Assembly (NCBI GenBank): GCA_016929365.1
Contig: JAFGIZ010000024.1
Location: 1-16,412, forward strand
Origin: Lentisphaerota bacterium
Lineage (GTDB): Bacteria; Verrucomicrobiota; Kiritimatiellia; UBA8416; JAFGIZ01
Length of the DNA: 16,412 nt
Direction: 5' to 3'
In this document: piece after piece, positions 7,724 through 15,187 of the stretch
How the letters are laid out: each line of letters starts with the position of its first letter
How positions within the stretch are numbered: the first letter of the stretch is position 1
Translations under genes and position numbers: made by a program
Notes under the pieces: generated by a model
What the model saw: only the letters and a program-made list of their open reading frames with translations
Told to the model about the DNA's origin: nothing
The model's database searches: none

Positions 7724-7843
7724 GGTGTGGACGAACGGGGGCGCGCCGGAAAGAACCGCACTCTTGAACACAGAATAAACACGTTATTGTCAGCCGCGTG
7801 TTGAGAAGAAAAAGCACGTACGCATTGAATACCGGGTCTGCGC

Positions 7844-9199
7844 TCAGAGCAACGGGCGGCCGAGTTTCTGCGAGATCTGGCGGATATCCTGTTTCAACCC
7901 GGGTTCAACATCCAGGCGGCTGTTGATGGCATTATAGGCGTGCAGGACCGTAGCATGCGTTTTGTCGAAAGCATGGGCAATTTCCGGAAGTGAGCCGCGC
8001 GTGAGGCGGCGGCATAGAAACATCGCCACCTGGCGGGGTACCGCCACAGCGCGCGGCCGGCGCTTGCTGCTCATGTCGGCAATACGCACATCGAAATGTT
8101 CCGCCACGGCGCGTTGAATACTGTTGAAGGTCAATTCCTGCTGCTTTTCCTGTTCGAGCGAATCGCGAAGCAGGTGGCGCAAGGTGTCGATGTCGAGATC
8201 CCGCCCCGTTAACGATGCATAGGAAATGACGCGCACCAAAGCGCCTTCCAGCCGGCGGACATTCGACACGATATTCTCGGCAATGAAGTTCACCAGCTCG
8301 GGATCCAGGTCGATATGCGCGTGTTCCAACTTGTGGCGCAGGATGGCAATCCGTGTTTCAAGGTCGGGCGGTTCCAGCTCCGTGACGAGACCCCATTCAA
8401 ACCGCGAAACCAGGCGCTGTTCCAGGCCGGCGATATCGGCGGCGGGCCGGTCGCTGGTCATGACGATCTGCTTATGTCCGTCAAAAAGCGCGTTGAAAGT
8501 GTGAAAGAATTCCTCCTGCAGGCGCTCCTTGCTGGCGAGAAAGTGAATATCGTCGATCAACAGCAGGTCGGTCCCCCGATATTTCTTACGAAACTGAACC
8601 AGGCTGCGGTTTTGTAAGGCGTCGATGTATTCATTAAGAAACGCCTCGGACGAAATGTAACAGACGGTGGTACGCGAACTTTCGAGGACGTGATGGCCGA
8701 TGGCTTCCATGAGGTGTGTTTTACCCAGGCCGACACCGCCATAGATGAAGAGCGGATTATAAGCGCGTGCCGGGGCCTGGGCGACGGCAAGCGCCGCCGC
8801 ATGGGCGAAGCTGTTGGAAGGGCCGACAATAAACTGGTCGAACTTAAAGCGCGGGTTCAGCGCCGGTGTCGGCGAACGGCGTTTGCCGAGCCGTTCGCGG
8901 ATAGAGGGCTTGCGTTCAGGCGCCTTCTCCGGCGGAGGCGCGTCTTGGGGTTTGAGGATGAACTGAATTCTGGGGTCCACGCCCGACACGACGGCAAACG
9001 CCTGGGAAATCAGCGGCAGATAATTGTCTTCCAGCCAGGTCTGGTAGAAATCGTTATCGACGCCGAGCGTCAGGGCGGAGTCTTTGAAATCAATCGGTTC
9101 GATGACGGCGATCCAGCGGGAGTAAACATCGGGGTGGAGGGTCTGTTCGAGCTGCCTGCAGGTCTTACTCCAAAGCGTCTTAACGTTGTCGGAACCCAC
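7844..9199 (-). CDS. dnaA: Chromosomal replication initiator protein DnaA
   Basis: DnaA binds origin boxes, oligomerises with ATP and opens the duplex. The 451-residue product has domain I at about 6-85 (TLW...LHPDVYSRWI), a short Pro-rich linker, then the AAA+ domain: Walker A GGVGLGKT 154-161, Walker B LLLIDD 212-217, sensor 1 MTSDRP 247-252, SRF Arg finger Arg266 and sensor 2 RRLEG 315-319. The C-terminal helix-turn-helix follows (about 378-425). Its signature loop reads FDKTHATVLHA instead of the common FGGRDHTTVLHA, one residue shorter and changed at positions equivalent to E. coli Asp433 and Thr435. The start is GTG 9199: GGGAG lies 7 nt upstream (9211-9207), and homology begins at once. 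The frame stays open 119 codons further upstream, but that part is composition-driven and unlike DnaA. Heptamers upstream of the gene suggest autoregulation. Confidence 0.97.
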   Translation of the reverse strand: MGSDNVKTLWSKTCRQLEQTLHPDVYSRWIAVIEPIDFKDSALTLGVDNDFYQTWLEDNYLPLISQAFAVVSGVDPRIQFILKPQDAPPPEKAPERKPSIRERLGKRRSPTPALNPRFKFDQFIVGPSNSFAHAAALAVAQAPARAYNPLFIYGGVGLGKTHLMEAIGHHVLESSRTTVCYISSEAFLNEYIDALQNRSLVQFRKKYRGTDLLLIDDIHFLASKERLQEEFFHTFNALFDGHKQIVMTSDRPAADIAGLEQRLVSRFEWGLVTELEPPDLETRIAILRHKLEHAHIDLDPELVNFIAENIVSNVRRLEGALVRVISYASLTGRDLDIDTLRHLLRDSLEQEKQQELTFNSIQRAVAEHFDVRIADMSSKRRPRAVAVPRQVAMFLCRRLTRGSLPEIAHAFDKTHATVLHAYNAINSRLDVEPGLKQDIRQISQKLGRPLL

Positions 9200-9302
9200 A
9201 GCGCGACTCCCGGAGACAGGCCAAAGTTGAAAGCGTTCCCGGCGTTCCACAGCAACCCGAGTTGCACGGTCAGCCAACGCGGAGCACCTTCCAATATCGG
9301 CA

Positions 9303-9311
9303 AGTGGAAAA
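9303..9311 (-). promoter_or_regulatory. Possible DnaA box upstream of dnaA (TTTTCCACT)
   Basis: On the minus strand this reads TTTTCCACT, two mismatches from the E. coli-type consensus TTATCCACA. It sits about 100 bp before the dnaA start, inside the divergent dnaA/LTxxQ region that also holds two TGTTCAC heptamers. Confidence 0.35.
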
Positions 9312-9332
9312 CAAGAAAAAAACCGGGAAAGA

Positions 9333-9341
9333 TGTGAACAG
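9333..9341 (-). promoter_or_regulatory. DnaA-box-like site CTGTTCACA upstream of dnaA
   Basis: The minus strand carries CTGTTCACA, containing the same TGTTCAC core as the origin sites. The neighbouring TTGTTGACA (9343-9351, plus) is one base away from TTGTTCACA, so two such sites may face each other. Confidence 0.45.
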
Positions 9342-9406
9342 ATTGTTGACAGAGTTATGAAAACCGAAAGGCAAAACAATAAAGCGCGGCCGTCCCGCGT
9401 TGAAGG

Positions 9407-9415
9407 CGTGAACAG
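9407..9415 (-). promoter_or_regulatory. DnaA-box-like site CTGTTCACG upstream of dnaA
   Basis: This is the same 9-mer as at 7715-7723, on the minus strand. It is the fifth TGTTCAC copy found, all of them in the two gaps flanking dnaA. It also lies just before the alternative start (9422) of the divergent gene. Confidence 0.4.
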
Positions 9416-9448
9416 GCGATCATGCCGCAACAGAAAAGGAGGCGACAG

Positions 9449-10054
9449 ATGCAGACGATCGCGGGACTGGTTATCATCGGTGTAACAGGCCTGGCGCTGG
9501 CGGCGCACGGGCAGGGTATGGCGGGTTCTCCCGGCGGGCCGATGCGCGGGGCACACGGCGCAGGCCTGGAACAGAGGGGACCGGAAGGGCCGGGCGGCCC
9601 GGAACGGGGGGCGGAGGCCGTTCTGCGACGGCTCATTCGGGATCCCGAGTTTGCGGCCGAAGCCGGATTGACGGGCAAACAGATCGAGACACTGCGCGAA
9701 CAGGTGTTCAACCAGCGCGAGCGCGAAATCGAACTGCGCGCGCAGCTCGAAAAGACGGCCCTGGAACAGGCCAGGCTACTGACCGAGCCGACGATAGACC
9801 GGGGCGCGGTCATGCAGGCGGTGGAAGAAACCGGCAAGATCCGCACGGAACTGGCGAAATTGAAAATGGAGCACCTGCTGACGGTAAAAGAAACGTTGAG
9901 CGAGGAACAGATCGAGAAGATCAAGCGCCTGGCGCGGGAACACCTGCGTGCACGCGGCGGGCGGATGCACCCCGGAGCGCGGCGCGAGGGCGCCCGGCGC
10001 GGGGAACGGCACCACGCACCGGCGGATATGACTCCGGAACCGGATGACGGATAA
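9449..10054 (+). CDS. Small exported LTxxQ-motif protein (Spy/CpxP-like)
   Basis: The 201-residue product (210 from the upstream ATG at 9422) starts with a hydrophobic signal segment, IAGLVIIGVTGLALAA, ending near HGQ. A Gly/Pro-rich stretch follows, then a long alpha-helical region with LTGKQ and a second LSEEQ, the LTxxQ signatures of the Spy/CpxP/ZraP periplasmic family. The tail is rich in Arg, His and Gly. Known relatives are periplasmic chaperones or envelope and metal stress sensors; which applies here is unknown. The start is ambiguous: AAGGAGG at 9436-9442 is ideally placed 6 nt before ATG 9449, but the same bases encode a KRRR stretch if translation begins at 9422, which would make a better charged signal-peptide n-region. 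The gene diverges from dnaA and converges on murA. Confidence 0.72.
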   Translation: MQTIAGLVIIGVTGLALAAHGQGMAGSPGGPMRGAHGAGLEQRGPEGPGGPERGAEAVLRRLIRDPEFAAEAGLTGKQIETLREQVFNQREREIELRAQLEKTALEQARLLTEPTIDRGAVMQAVEETGKIRTELAKLKMEHLLTVKETLSEEQIEKIKRLAREHLRARGGRMHPGARREGARRGERHHAPADMTPEPDDG

Positions 10055-10100
10055 GGGGTTATCCCGCAACGAGACGGCGCGGGCGGGCACAGCCGACTTG

Positions 10101-10127
10101 GAAGGCCGCGCCGTCCGCGCCGCCTTC
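10101..10127. terminator. GC-rich hairpin between convergent genes
   Basis: GAAGGC (10101-10106) pairs with GCCTTC (10122-10127), and an inner CGCG/CGCG adds four pairs with a 2-nt bulge. It lies in the 99-bp gap where the LTxxQ gene and murA converge, so it could stop transcription from both sides. No T-run follows on either strand, so intrinsic termination is doubtful. Confidence 0.3.
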
Positions 10128-10153
10128 AGTCCGGTGTGGGACCCGGGCCGGGC

Positions 10154-11431
10154 CTAAACCTTCTTACGGATAATATCGGCGCCGAGGCGCCGCAGTTCGC
10201 GCTCGACCTGTTCGTATCCGCGGTCGATAACCTGGACGTTTTCGATAACGCTTTGACCGTCTGCGCAGAGCGCAGCCAGGACGAGAGCGATGCCGGCGCG
10301 GATATCCGGACTGGCGAGGCGCATGCCGCGCAGGGTGGACGGTCCGGTCACGATAACGCGGTGCGGATCGCAGCGTACGATACGCGCGCCCATTTCGATC
10401 AGACGGTCGACGAACACCATGCGGCTCTCGAACATCTTTTCGAAGAATAGCACGGTTCCCTGTGCCCGGGTGGCCAGCACGATCATCACGCTCATCAAGT
10501 CGGAAGGGAACATCGGCCAGGGCCCGTCCTCGATTGCGGGAATAGCGGCGCCGTAATCGTTGCATACGCGGGGCGGCTCGGCGCCGTCGACGCAGACGGT
10601 GTGGCCGTCGCGCGCGCAGACGATGCCGAGACGGGCGAAGGTTCGCTCGATAACCGTAAAATCGGAGGCAGGCACATCGGCGACCTCGATACGCCCCCCG
10701 GTTAAAGCGGCGGCGGCAAGAAATCCGGCGCTGTCGATAATGTCGGGGGAAACGCGGTGCCGGACTCCGTGTAAAGCGGGCACGCCGTCGATCACCAGGC
10801 GGTTCGTGCCGATGCCCTCGATACGGGCTCCCATGCGCGTCAGCATGCGGCAGAGATCCTGCACGTGCGGCTCGCAGGCGGCGTTAAACAGCGTGGTTCG
10901 CCCCGGCGACAGGACCGTCGCCATGACGCTGTTTTCGGTGGCGGTGACGCTGGCTTCGTCGAGCAGGACGTCGGCCCCGGCGGCGGGCCGCCCCTTGAAC
11001 TGAAAGGAGGTTCCGCCCGAAAAGTCGACGCCGAGGGCGCGAAAGGCGGCAAAATGCGTATCGATGCGGCGCCGGCCGATGATATCGCCGCCGGGTGGGT
11101 AGAGCGTGACGGCGCCGTGCCGGGCCAGCATGGGTCCGGCAAAGAGAATGGACGCGCGCGCCCGGCGGCAGAGGCCGGCGTTGAGCCGGCGGCGCCGGAG
11201 CCGGCGGGCCTGCAGCGTCACGGTGTGTCCCCGGAGGCGGACGTCCACGCCGAGATCCTCCAGGATCGCGAGCATGGTATAGACGTCCTCGATCAGCGGA
11301 ACACGGCTGAGCGCGACGGGTTCGTCGGTTAATACCGATGCGGCCAGCATGGGCAGCACGGCGTTCTTGTTGCCGGGGGCGCGATGGCGCCCGCAGAGCC
11401 GCTTGCCGCCGCGAATGATGAATCGGGGCAT
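10154..11431 (-). CDS. murA: UDP-N-acetylglucosamine 1-carboxyvinyltransferase with Asp in place of catalytic Cys
   Basis: MurA transfers enolpyruvate from PEP to UDP-GlcNAc, the first committed step of cytoplasmic peptidoglycan synthesis. The 425-residue length is typical. Visible motifs are GNKNAVLP with Lys22 and Asn23, ARASILFAGP near 91-100, the active-site loop PPGGDIIGRRRID (112-124), FPSD Asp311 and DIRAG Arg378 (equivalents of E. coli Asp305 and Arg397). In E. coli the loop carries Cys115, the target of fosfomycin; here Asp116 stands in that place, as in chlamydial and mycobacterial enzymes, which predicts natural fosfomycin insensitivity. The start ATG 11431 has GAGGA just 3 nt upstream. 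It follows transketolase by 30 bp as the last gene of a three-gene operon. A divergent paralogue with other specificity is possible but less likely. Confidence 0.92.
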   Translation of the reverse strand: MPRFIIRGGKRLCGRHRAPGNKNAVLPMLAASVLTDEPVALSRVPLIEDVYTMLAILEDLGVDVRLRGHTVTLQARRLRRRRLNAGLCRRARASILFAGPMLARHGAVTLYPPGGDIIGRRRIDTHFAAFRALGVDFSGGTSFQFKGRPAAGADVLLDEASVTATENSVMATVLSPGRTTLFNAACEPHVQDLCRMLTRMGARIEGIGTNRLVIDGVPALHGVRHRVSPDIIDSAGFLAAAALTGGRIEVADVPASDFTVIERTFARLGIVCARDGHTVCVDGAEPPRVCNDYGAAIPAIEDGPWPMFPSDLMSVMIVLATRAQGTVLFFEKMFESRMVFVDRLIEMGARIVRCDPHRVIVTGPSTLRGMRLASPDIRAGIALVLAALCADGQSVIENVQVIDRGYEQVERELRRLGADIIRKKV

Positions 11432-11461
11432 GAGTCCTCGCGCCCGGAACCGCGTTGTTCT

Positions 11462-13483
11462 TTATGCCGCGCCGTCGAGCAGGCGGCGCGCTTCGGCTGC
11501 AATGTTTTCGGCGGTAAATCCGAATTCCTTTTGAAGCACCGCGTATGGAGCCGAAGCCCCGTAGCGGGTCATGGCCAGCATCCGCCCTTCGGGCCCGAGG
11601 TACGCGTCCCAGCCCTGGCGGACGCCGGCCTCGACGGCGAGGCGGGCCCGGCAGGCGGCCGGCAGCACACGTTCGCGGTAGTCGGCGGGTTGTGCATCAA
11701 ACAGTTCCCAGGAGGGCATGCTCACCACGCGGATCCGGCGGCCGGTCTCCGCGGCGAGTTGTTCCGCCGCACGGAGGGTCATGCCGACTTCGGAGCCCGA
11801 GGCGATCAGAATAAGCTCCGGCGCGCCCGCGCCGCTTTCCCACAGGATGTAAGCGCCGCGCGCGAGTCCGTCGGCGGACGGGTAACGGGAACGGTCGATG
11901 ACGTCGAGCTTCTGCCGGGTCAGCAGCAGCGCCGTGGGTCCCGTCGTGTTGCGCAAGGCGGCCAGCCAGGCCGCCGCCGTCTCGGTGGCGTCCGAGGGCC
12001 GGATGCACGTCATGTTCGGCATGGCGCGCAGGCTCGCGAGCTGTTCGACGGGTTCGTGCGTGGGCCCGTCCTCGCCGACGTTGAAACTGTCGTGTGTGAA
12101 AACATAGATCACCGGCAGCTTCATGATGCACGCCAGGCGCAGGGACGGCCGGCAGTAATCGGCAAAGACGAAAAACGTGGCGCCGAAAGCGCGGAACCCG
12201 CCGTGCAGCATGATCCCGTTCAGCATGGCCGCCATGGCGTGTTCGCGGATACCGAAGCGGAAATTCCGGCCCTCGAACGCGCCGGGCCCGATGTCTGCGG
12301 AACCGTCGATCAGGGTTTTCGTACTGGGGGCCAGGTCGGCCGAGCCGCCGACCAGCTGCGGAACCGCATCCGCCAGGGCCTGGATGACCTTCCCGGAGGC
12401 GTTGCGCGTGGCCACGGGCGTCCCCGGATCGAAATTCGGAAGGCGCGCCGCGAGATCCTCGGGCAGGCGGTTCTCGTGAAACGCGGTCCACGCGGCCGCG
12501 CGGTCCGGCGCGGCGTCGGCGTAGGCCCGGAACTTGCGGTCCCAGGCGGCAGCGCGGCGTTTGAGGGTGCGGCGGCGGGCGTCGAAGAGGGCACGGACAC
12601 GTTCCGGGACATAAAAGGCCTGGTCGGGCGGGAACCCCATGACCTCCTTGACGGCGCGCACCTCGTCCTCGCCGAGCGGTTCGCCGTGCGCGGCGGCGCT
12701 GTCCTGCTTGTTGGGGCTCTTGTAGCCGATATGGGCGCGGCAGATGACGAGCGTGGGGCGCGTCTTTTCGCGCCGGGCCTTGCGCACGGCCTTATCGACC
12801 TGTTCGACGTCGTGGGCGTCGATTTCCAGGACGTTCCAATGGTAGCCCTGGAAACGGCGTTTCACATCGTCGCTGTAGGCGAGATCGGTCGCGCCTTCGA
12901 TCGTGATGTGGTTGTAATCGTAGAACACGACGAGGTTGGACAGGCCGAGGTGGCCCGCCAGGGAAAAGGCCTCGTGGCTGAGCCCTTCCATCATGTCGCC
13001 GTCGCTGGCAATGACGTAGGTCATGTGGTCGGCGGGCTGAAAATCGGGGGTGTTGAAACGCGCGGCGAGCATGCGTTCCGCCAGGGCCATGCCGACGGCA
13101 TTGCCGCAACCCTGGCCGAGCGGACCGGTGGTGGTTTCGACCCCGGGGGTTTCGCCGTATTCCGGGTGCCCGGGCGTACGGCTGTTCCACTGCCGGAAAC
13201 GGCGGAGCTCGTCCAGCGGCAAATCGTAACCGGAAAGGTGCAGCAGCCCGTAGAGCAGCATGGAGCCGTGGCCGGCGGACAGCACGAAGCGGTCGCGGCC
13301 GGGCCAGTCGGGACGGTCGGGACAGTGGTTCAGATAGCGCAGCCACAGCACGGCGGCCACATCGGCCATACCCATGGGCATGCCGGGATGGCCGGACTTG
13401 GCGCTTTGCGTGCCGTCCATGGCCAGCCCGCGCAGGGTGTCGGCAACGAGGCGCAGGTCGTCGGCAGTGGGTTTCTCGGGCAT
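11462..13483 (-). CDS. tkt: Transketolase
   Basis: This thiamine-diphosphate enzyme moves two-carbon ketol units between sugar phosphates in the non-oxidative pentose phosphate pathway. The 673 residues match the usual size. Motifs include SGHPGMPMG with His32, SAGHGSM with His72, TTGPLGQG (118-125), the ThDP/Mg2+ motif from SDGDMMEG (160-167) to DYN (189-191), His266 in AHGEPLG, the catalytic Glu414 in GIREHAMAAM, and the C-terminal GASAPYAVLQKEFG region. ATG 13483 is preceded by AAAGGAG at 13498-13492, 8 nt away. That ribosome binding site overlaps the TAA stop of the upstream lipoprotein gene, so translation is probably coupled. murA follows after 30 bp. Confidence 0.97.
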   Translation of the reverse strand: MPEKPTADDLRLVADTLRGLAMDGTQSAKSGHPGMPMGMADVAAVLWLRYLNHCPDRPDWPGRDRFVLSAGHGSMLLYGLLHLSGYDLPLDELRRFRQWNSRTPGHPEYGETPGVETTTGPLGQGCGNAVGMALAERMLAARFNTPDFQPADHMTYVIASDGDMMEGLSHEAFSLAGHLGLSNLVVFYDYNHITIEGATDLAYSDDVKRRFQGYHWNVLEIDAHDVEQVDKAVRKARREKTRPTLVICRAHIGYKSPNKQDSAAAHGEPLGEDEVRAVKEVMGFPPDQAFYVPERVRALFDARRRTLKRRAAAWDRKFRAYADAAPDRAAAWTAFHENRLPEDLAARLPNFDPGTPVATRNASGKVIQALADAVPQLVGGSADLAPSTKTLIDGSADIGPGAFEGRNFRFGIREHAMAAMLNGIMLHGGFRAFGATFFVFADYCRPSLRLACIMKLPVIYVFTHDSFNVGEDGPTHEPVEQLASLRAMPNMTCIRPSDATETAAAWLAALRNTTGPTALLLTRQKLDVIDRSRYPSADGLARGAYILWESGAGAPELILIASGSEVGMTLRAAEQLAAETGRRIRVVSMPSWELFDAQPADYRERVLPAACRARLAVEAGVRQGWDAYLGPEGRMLAMTRYGASAPYAVLQKEFGFTAENIAAEARRLLDGAA

Positions 13484-13496
13484 AGGTCGGACTCCT

Positions 13497-15104
13497 TTAG
13501 GGGGTTTTGTGGGCAGACGGCGCGTCGTCCCCGGACGGGGATTCGGCCGGGGCCGCAGCGGCTTCCAGCTCCGTGATTTTTTTCTGAATCTCGTTGTATG
13601 CGTCGGAGCCCGCTTCGCTGGATTCCAGGGCCTCGCGATAATACGCGAGCGCCTCCTCGCGGGCCGCGGCGGCCTTGGCCGGGTCGCCGGCTTCGTCCCA
13701 CAGCTCGGCGATGCGCATCGCGTTGAGGCCGAGGATGGATTCCCGGCTCACGGTATCGCCCGTGAGGGGATCGGGAAAGCCGGCGGGCACAGCGGCGACC
13801 TGTTCCATGAAAACGCGGAACTCCCTGACGGCTTCCTCGGGATTGCCGGCCGCCATGGCGCGGTGCGCCTTGACCTTGGGGATCAGCATGGCGTGCCAGC
13901 TCTCGTCGCGGTCCGGGACACCGGCCTCGAGGATGGCGAGGGCCCGGTCGAAATCTTCGATCAGAAAACTGGCGTCAAGCAGCAGGGTGGCCAGGCGCCC
14001 GCGATCGGCCTCGGAGGTGACGCGGGCATTGACTTTTTCCGCGTCCGCCAGCAGCGCGCTGATCGTGGCAATGTCGCCCTTTTCCACCACGAAATAAAAC
14101 ACGTCGTCGAGGATGCGCGTCAACTCGCCCGGCGGAAGCCTGTGCTCCACGAGCGAGGCGAAACGCGACTGCACGGCCTGCGGGTCGCCGGCCTCGCGCG
14201 CGAGGTCAACCGTGTGCCGCGCGGCCGTACTGAAAACCCGGCTGCCGGGTTCCGCGCGGTCGAGCGCTTCGTTGCAGGCGCGCTCGGCCAGGTCGGTGCG
14301 GTCGACCCGGACGGCGGCGCGGATCAGCGCGTCGAGCAGGCGGGCGCGCTCGGCGTCGTTCAGCAGTTGGAGAGAGGCCTCGAGGTGTTCCGCCGCCTCG
14401 TCGAGGCGGTCGCGCGCCAGGAACGCGTGGATGCGCAGGCGCGCCGTGAGCGGGCCGATCCCGGGCTCGGCCGGGTACCGCGCGCTCAGGAGGTCCAGCG
14501 CGCGATCCAGTGCGTCAAACTGCTTGGCCCCGATCAAGGCGTTGAGCGGACCGGCGATAATGCCGACGGCCTGCCGGCCGGGATAGGCCTCGATGCATTC
14601 GGGCAGCAGGGCCAGCAGGGCGTCAACATCGCCGAGGGCGCGTTTGACTTCGAGCCGGTAGCTTAGAAACGTCGGCCGCATGGAGTCCGGGACGCCGTCG
14701 GCTTCCAGCGACAGCAGCCAGGCATCCAGGCCCTCGTAATCCTTTTGCTGCAGGTAATGGTTGGCCAGGGCCGGGAAGGCGTCGGCGGCCGCGTCTGGGT
14801 TTTCGGCCAGCGTGTCCGTAAAAAGCGTGCGCGCTTGGTCCTCGCGTTTCAAGAAGAGCAGGAGTTGCACCTCTTGCCGCAGGATCTCGCCGCGGTGGTC
14901 CGCGAATTCGGGGGCGGCGAACGCGTCCTCGAGGACGCGCAGCATGTCGTTGGTCTGCCCGGTCATGTACAGGTTGTTCATGCGCGACCACAGCTCGGGC
15001 ATGGGCGACGGGGTCTCGGCTTCCGCGGCGGGCTCGGGCGCTTCGCGTCCGCAACCGGCCAGCAGCAGGGCGGCGAAAACAGCCAGACTGATGCGGCAGA
15101 ACAT
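13497..15104 (-). CDS. Lipoprotein with TPR-like helical repeats
   Basis: The 535-residue product starts with a lipoprotein signal, MFCRISLAVFAALLLAGC, so Cys18 would be lipidated; Gly19 follows. The rest is an alpha-helical repeat solenoid with many TPR-like helix pairs (for example around KAAAAREEALAYYREALESSE near the C-terminus) and an acidic, Pro/Ala-rich tail. I do not recognise a specific family or function; such proteins usually scaffold envelope complexes. The start ATG 15104 has a textbook AAGGAGG ribosome binding site. The frame is open upstream to 15494, but that part is antisense to ppdK and lacks a signal. It is the first gene of an operon with tkt and murA, driven by the promoter at 15215-15188. 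The lipidation step would need Lgt, encoded at the left edge. Confidence 0.85.
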   Translation of the reverse strand: MFCRISLAVFAALLLAGCGREAPEPAAEAETPSPMPELWSRMNNLYMTGQTNDMLRVLEDAFAAPEFADHRGEILRQEVQLLLFLKREDQARTLFTDTLAENPDAAADAFPALANHYLQQKDYEGLDAWLLSLEADGVPDSMRPTFLSYRLEVKRALGDVDALLALLPECIEAYPGRQAVGIIAGPLNALIGAKQFDALDRALDLLSARYPAEPGIGPLTARLRIHAFLARDRLDEAAEHLEASLQLLNDAERARLLDALIRAAVRVDRTDLAERACNEALDRAEPGSRVFSTAARHTVDLAREAGDPQAVQSRFASLVEHRLPPGELTRILDDVFYFVVEKGDIATISALLADAEKVNARVTSEADRGRLATLLLDASFLIEDFDRALAILEAGVPDRDESWHAMLIPKVKAHRAMAAGNPEEAVREFRVFMEQVAAVPAGFPDPLTGDTVSRESILGLNAMRIAELWDEAGDPAKAAAAREEALAYYREALESSEAGSDAYNEIQKKITELEAAAAPAESPSGDDAPSAHKTP

Positions 15105-15187
15105 GGTCAACCTCCTTGGTTCCACAGGGAAGACCCGGCCGATCCCCCGCCGGCCGCGGCTCCCGGACACTGTATTGTCGAACGGGA

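Larger units (their letters stand above)
7409..7843. other. oriC: Candidate chromosomal replication origin (oriC), dnaA-dnaN intergenic region
   Basis: This 435-bp gene-free stretch lies between dnaA and dnaN, a common oriC position. Positions 7581-7626 hold only 10 G or C in 46 bases (22%), against a GC-rich surrounding, and fit a DNA unwinding element. Just beside it is TGTTCAC-CGT-GTGAACA (7631-7647), a palindromic pair of DnaA-box-like sites; the inner strand reading TTGTTCACA (7648-7640) differs from the actinobacterial DnaA box TTGTCCACA at one base and from TTATCCACA at two. A further CTGTTCACG lies at 7715-7723. A weaker TGTTCAA is at 7765-7771 on the minus strand. ACACCCG (7683-7689) and CGGGTGT (7722-7728) form an inverted repeat around an AT-rich 32 bp. 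No gene is credible here. Replication activity is inferred. Confidence 0.75.

Noticed and set aside
9346..9381. TTGACA at 9346-9351 as -35 of the LTxxQ gene
   Set aside because: At 16-18 bp spacing the next hexamers (AAGGCA, AGGCAA) do not resemble a -10; the first fair match is about 24 bp away.
11384..13576. Long plus-strand open frame of 730 codons
   Set aside because: It is antisense to transketolase and murA, has no recognisable domains, and arises because the GC-rich codon bias of the true genes leaves the opposite strand free of stops.
13374..14666. Plus-strand open frame of 430 codons
   Set aside because: Antisense to the lipoprotein and tkt genes, with the Gly/Arg/Val-rich composition of a shadow frame and no ribosome binding site.
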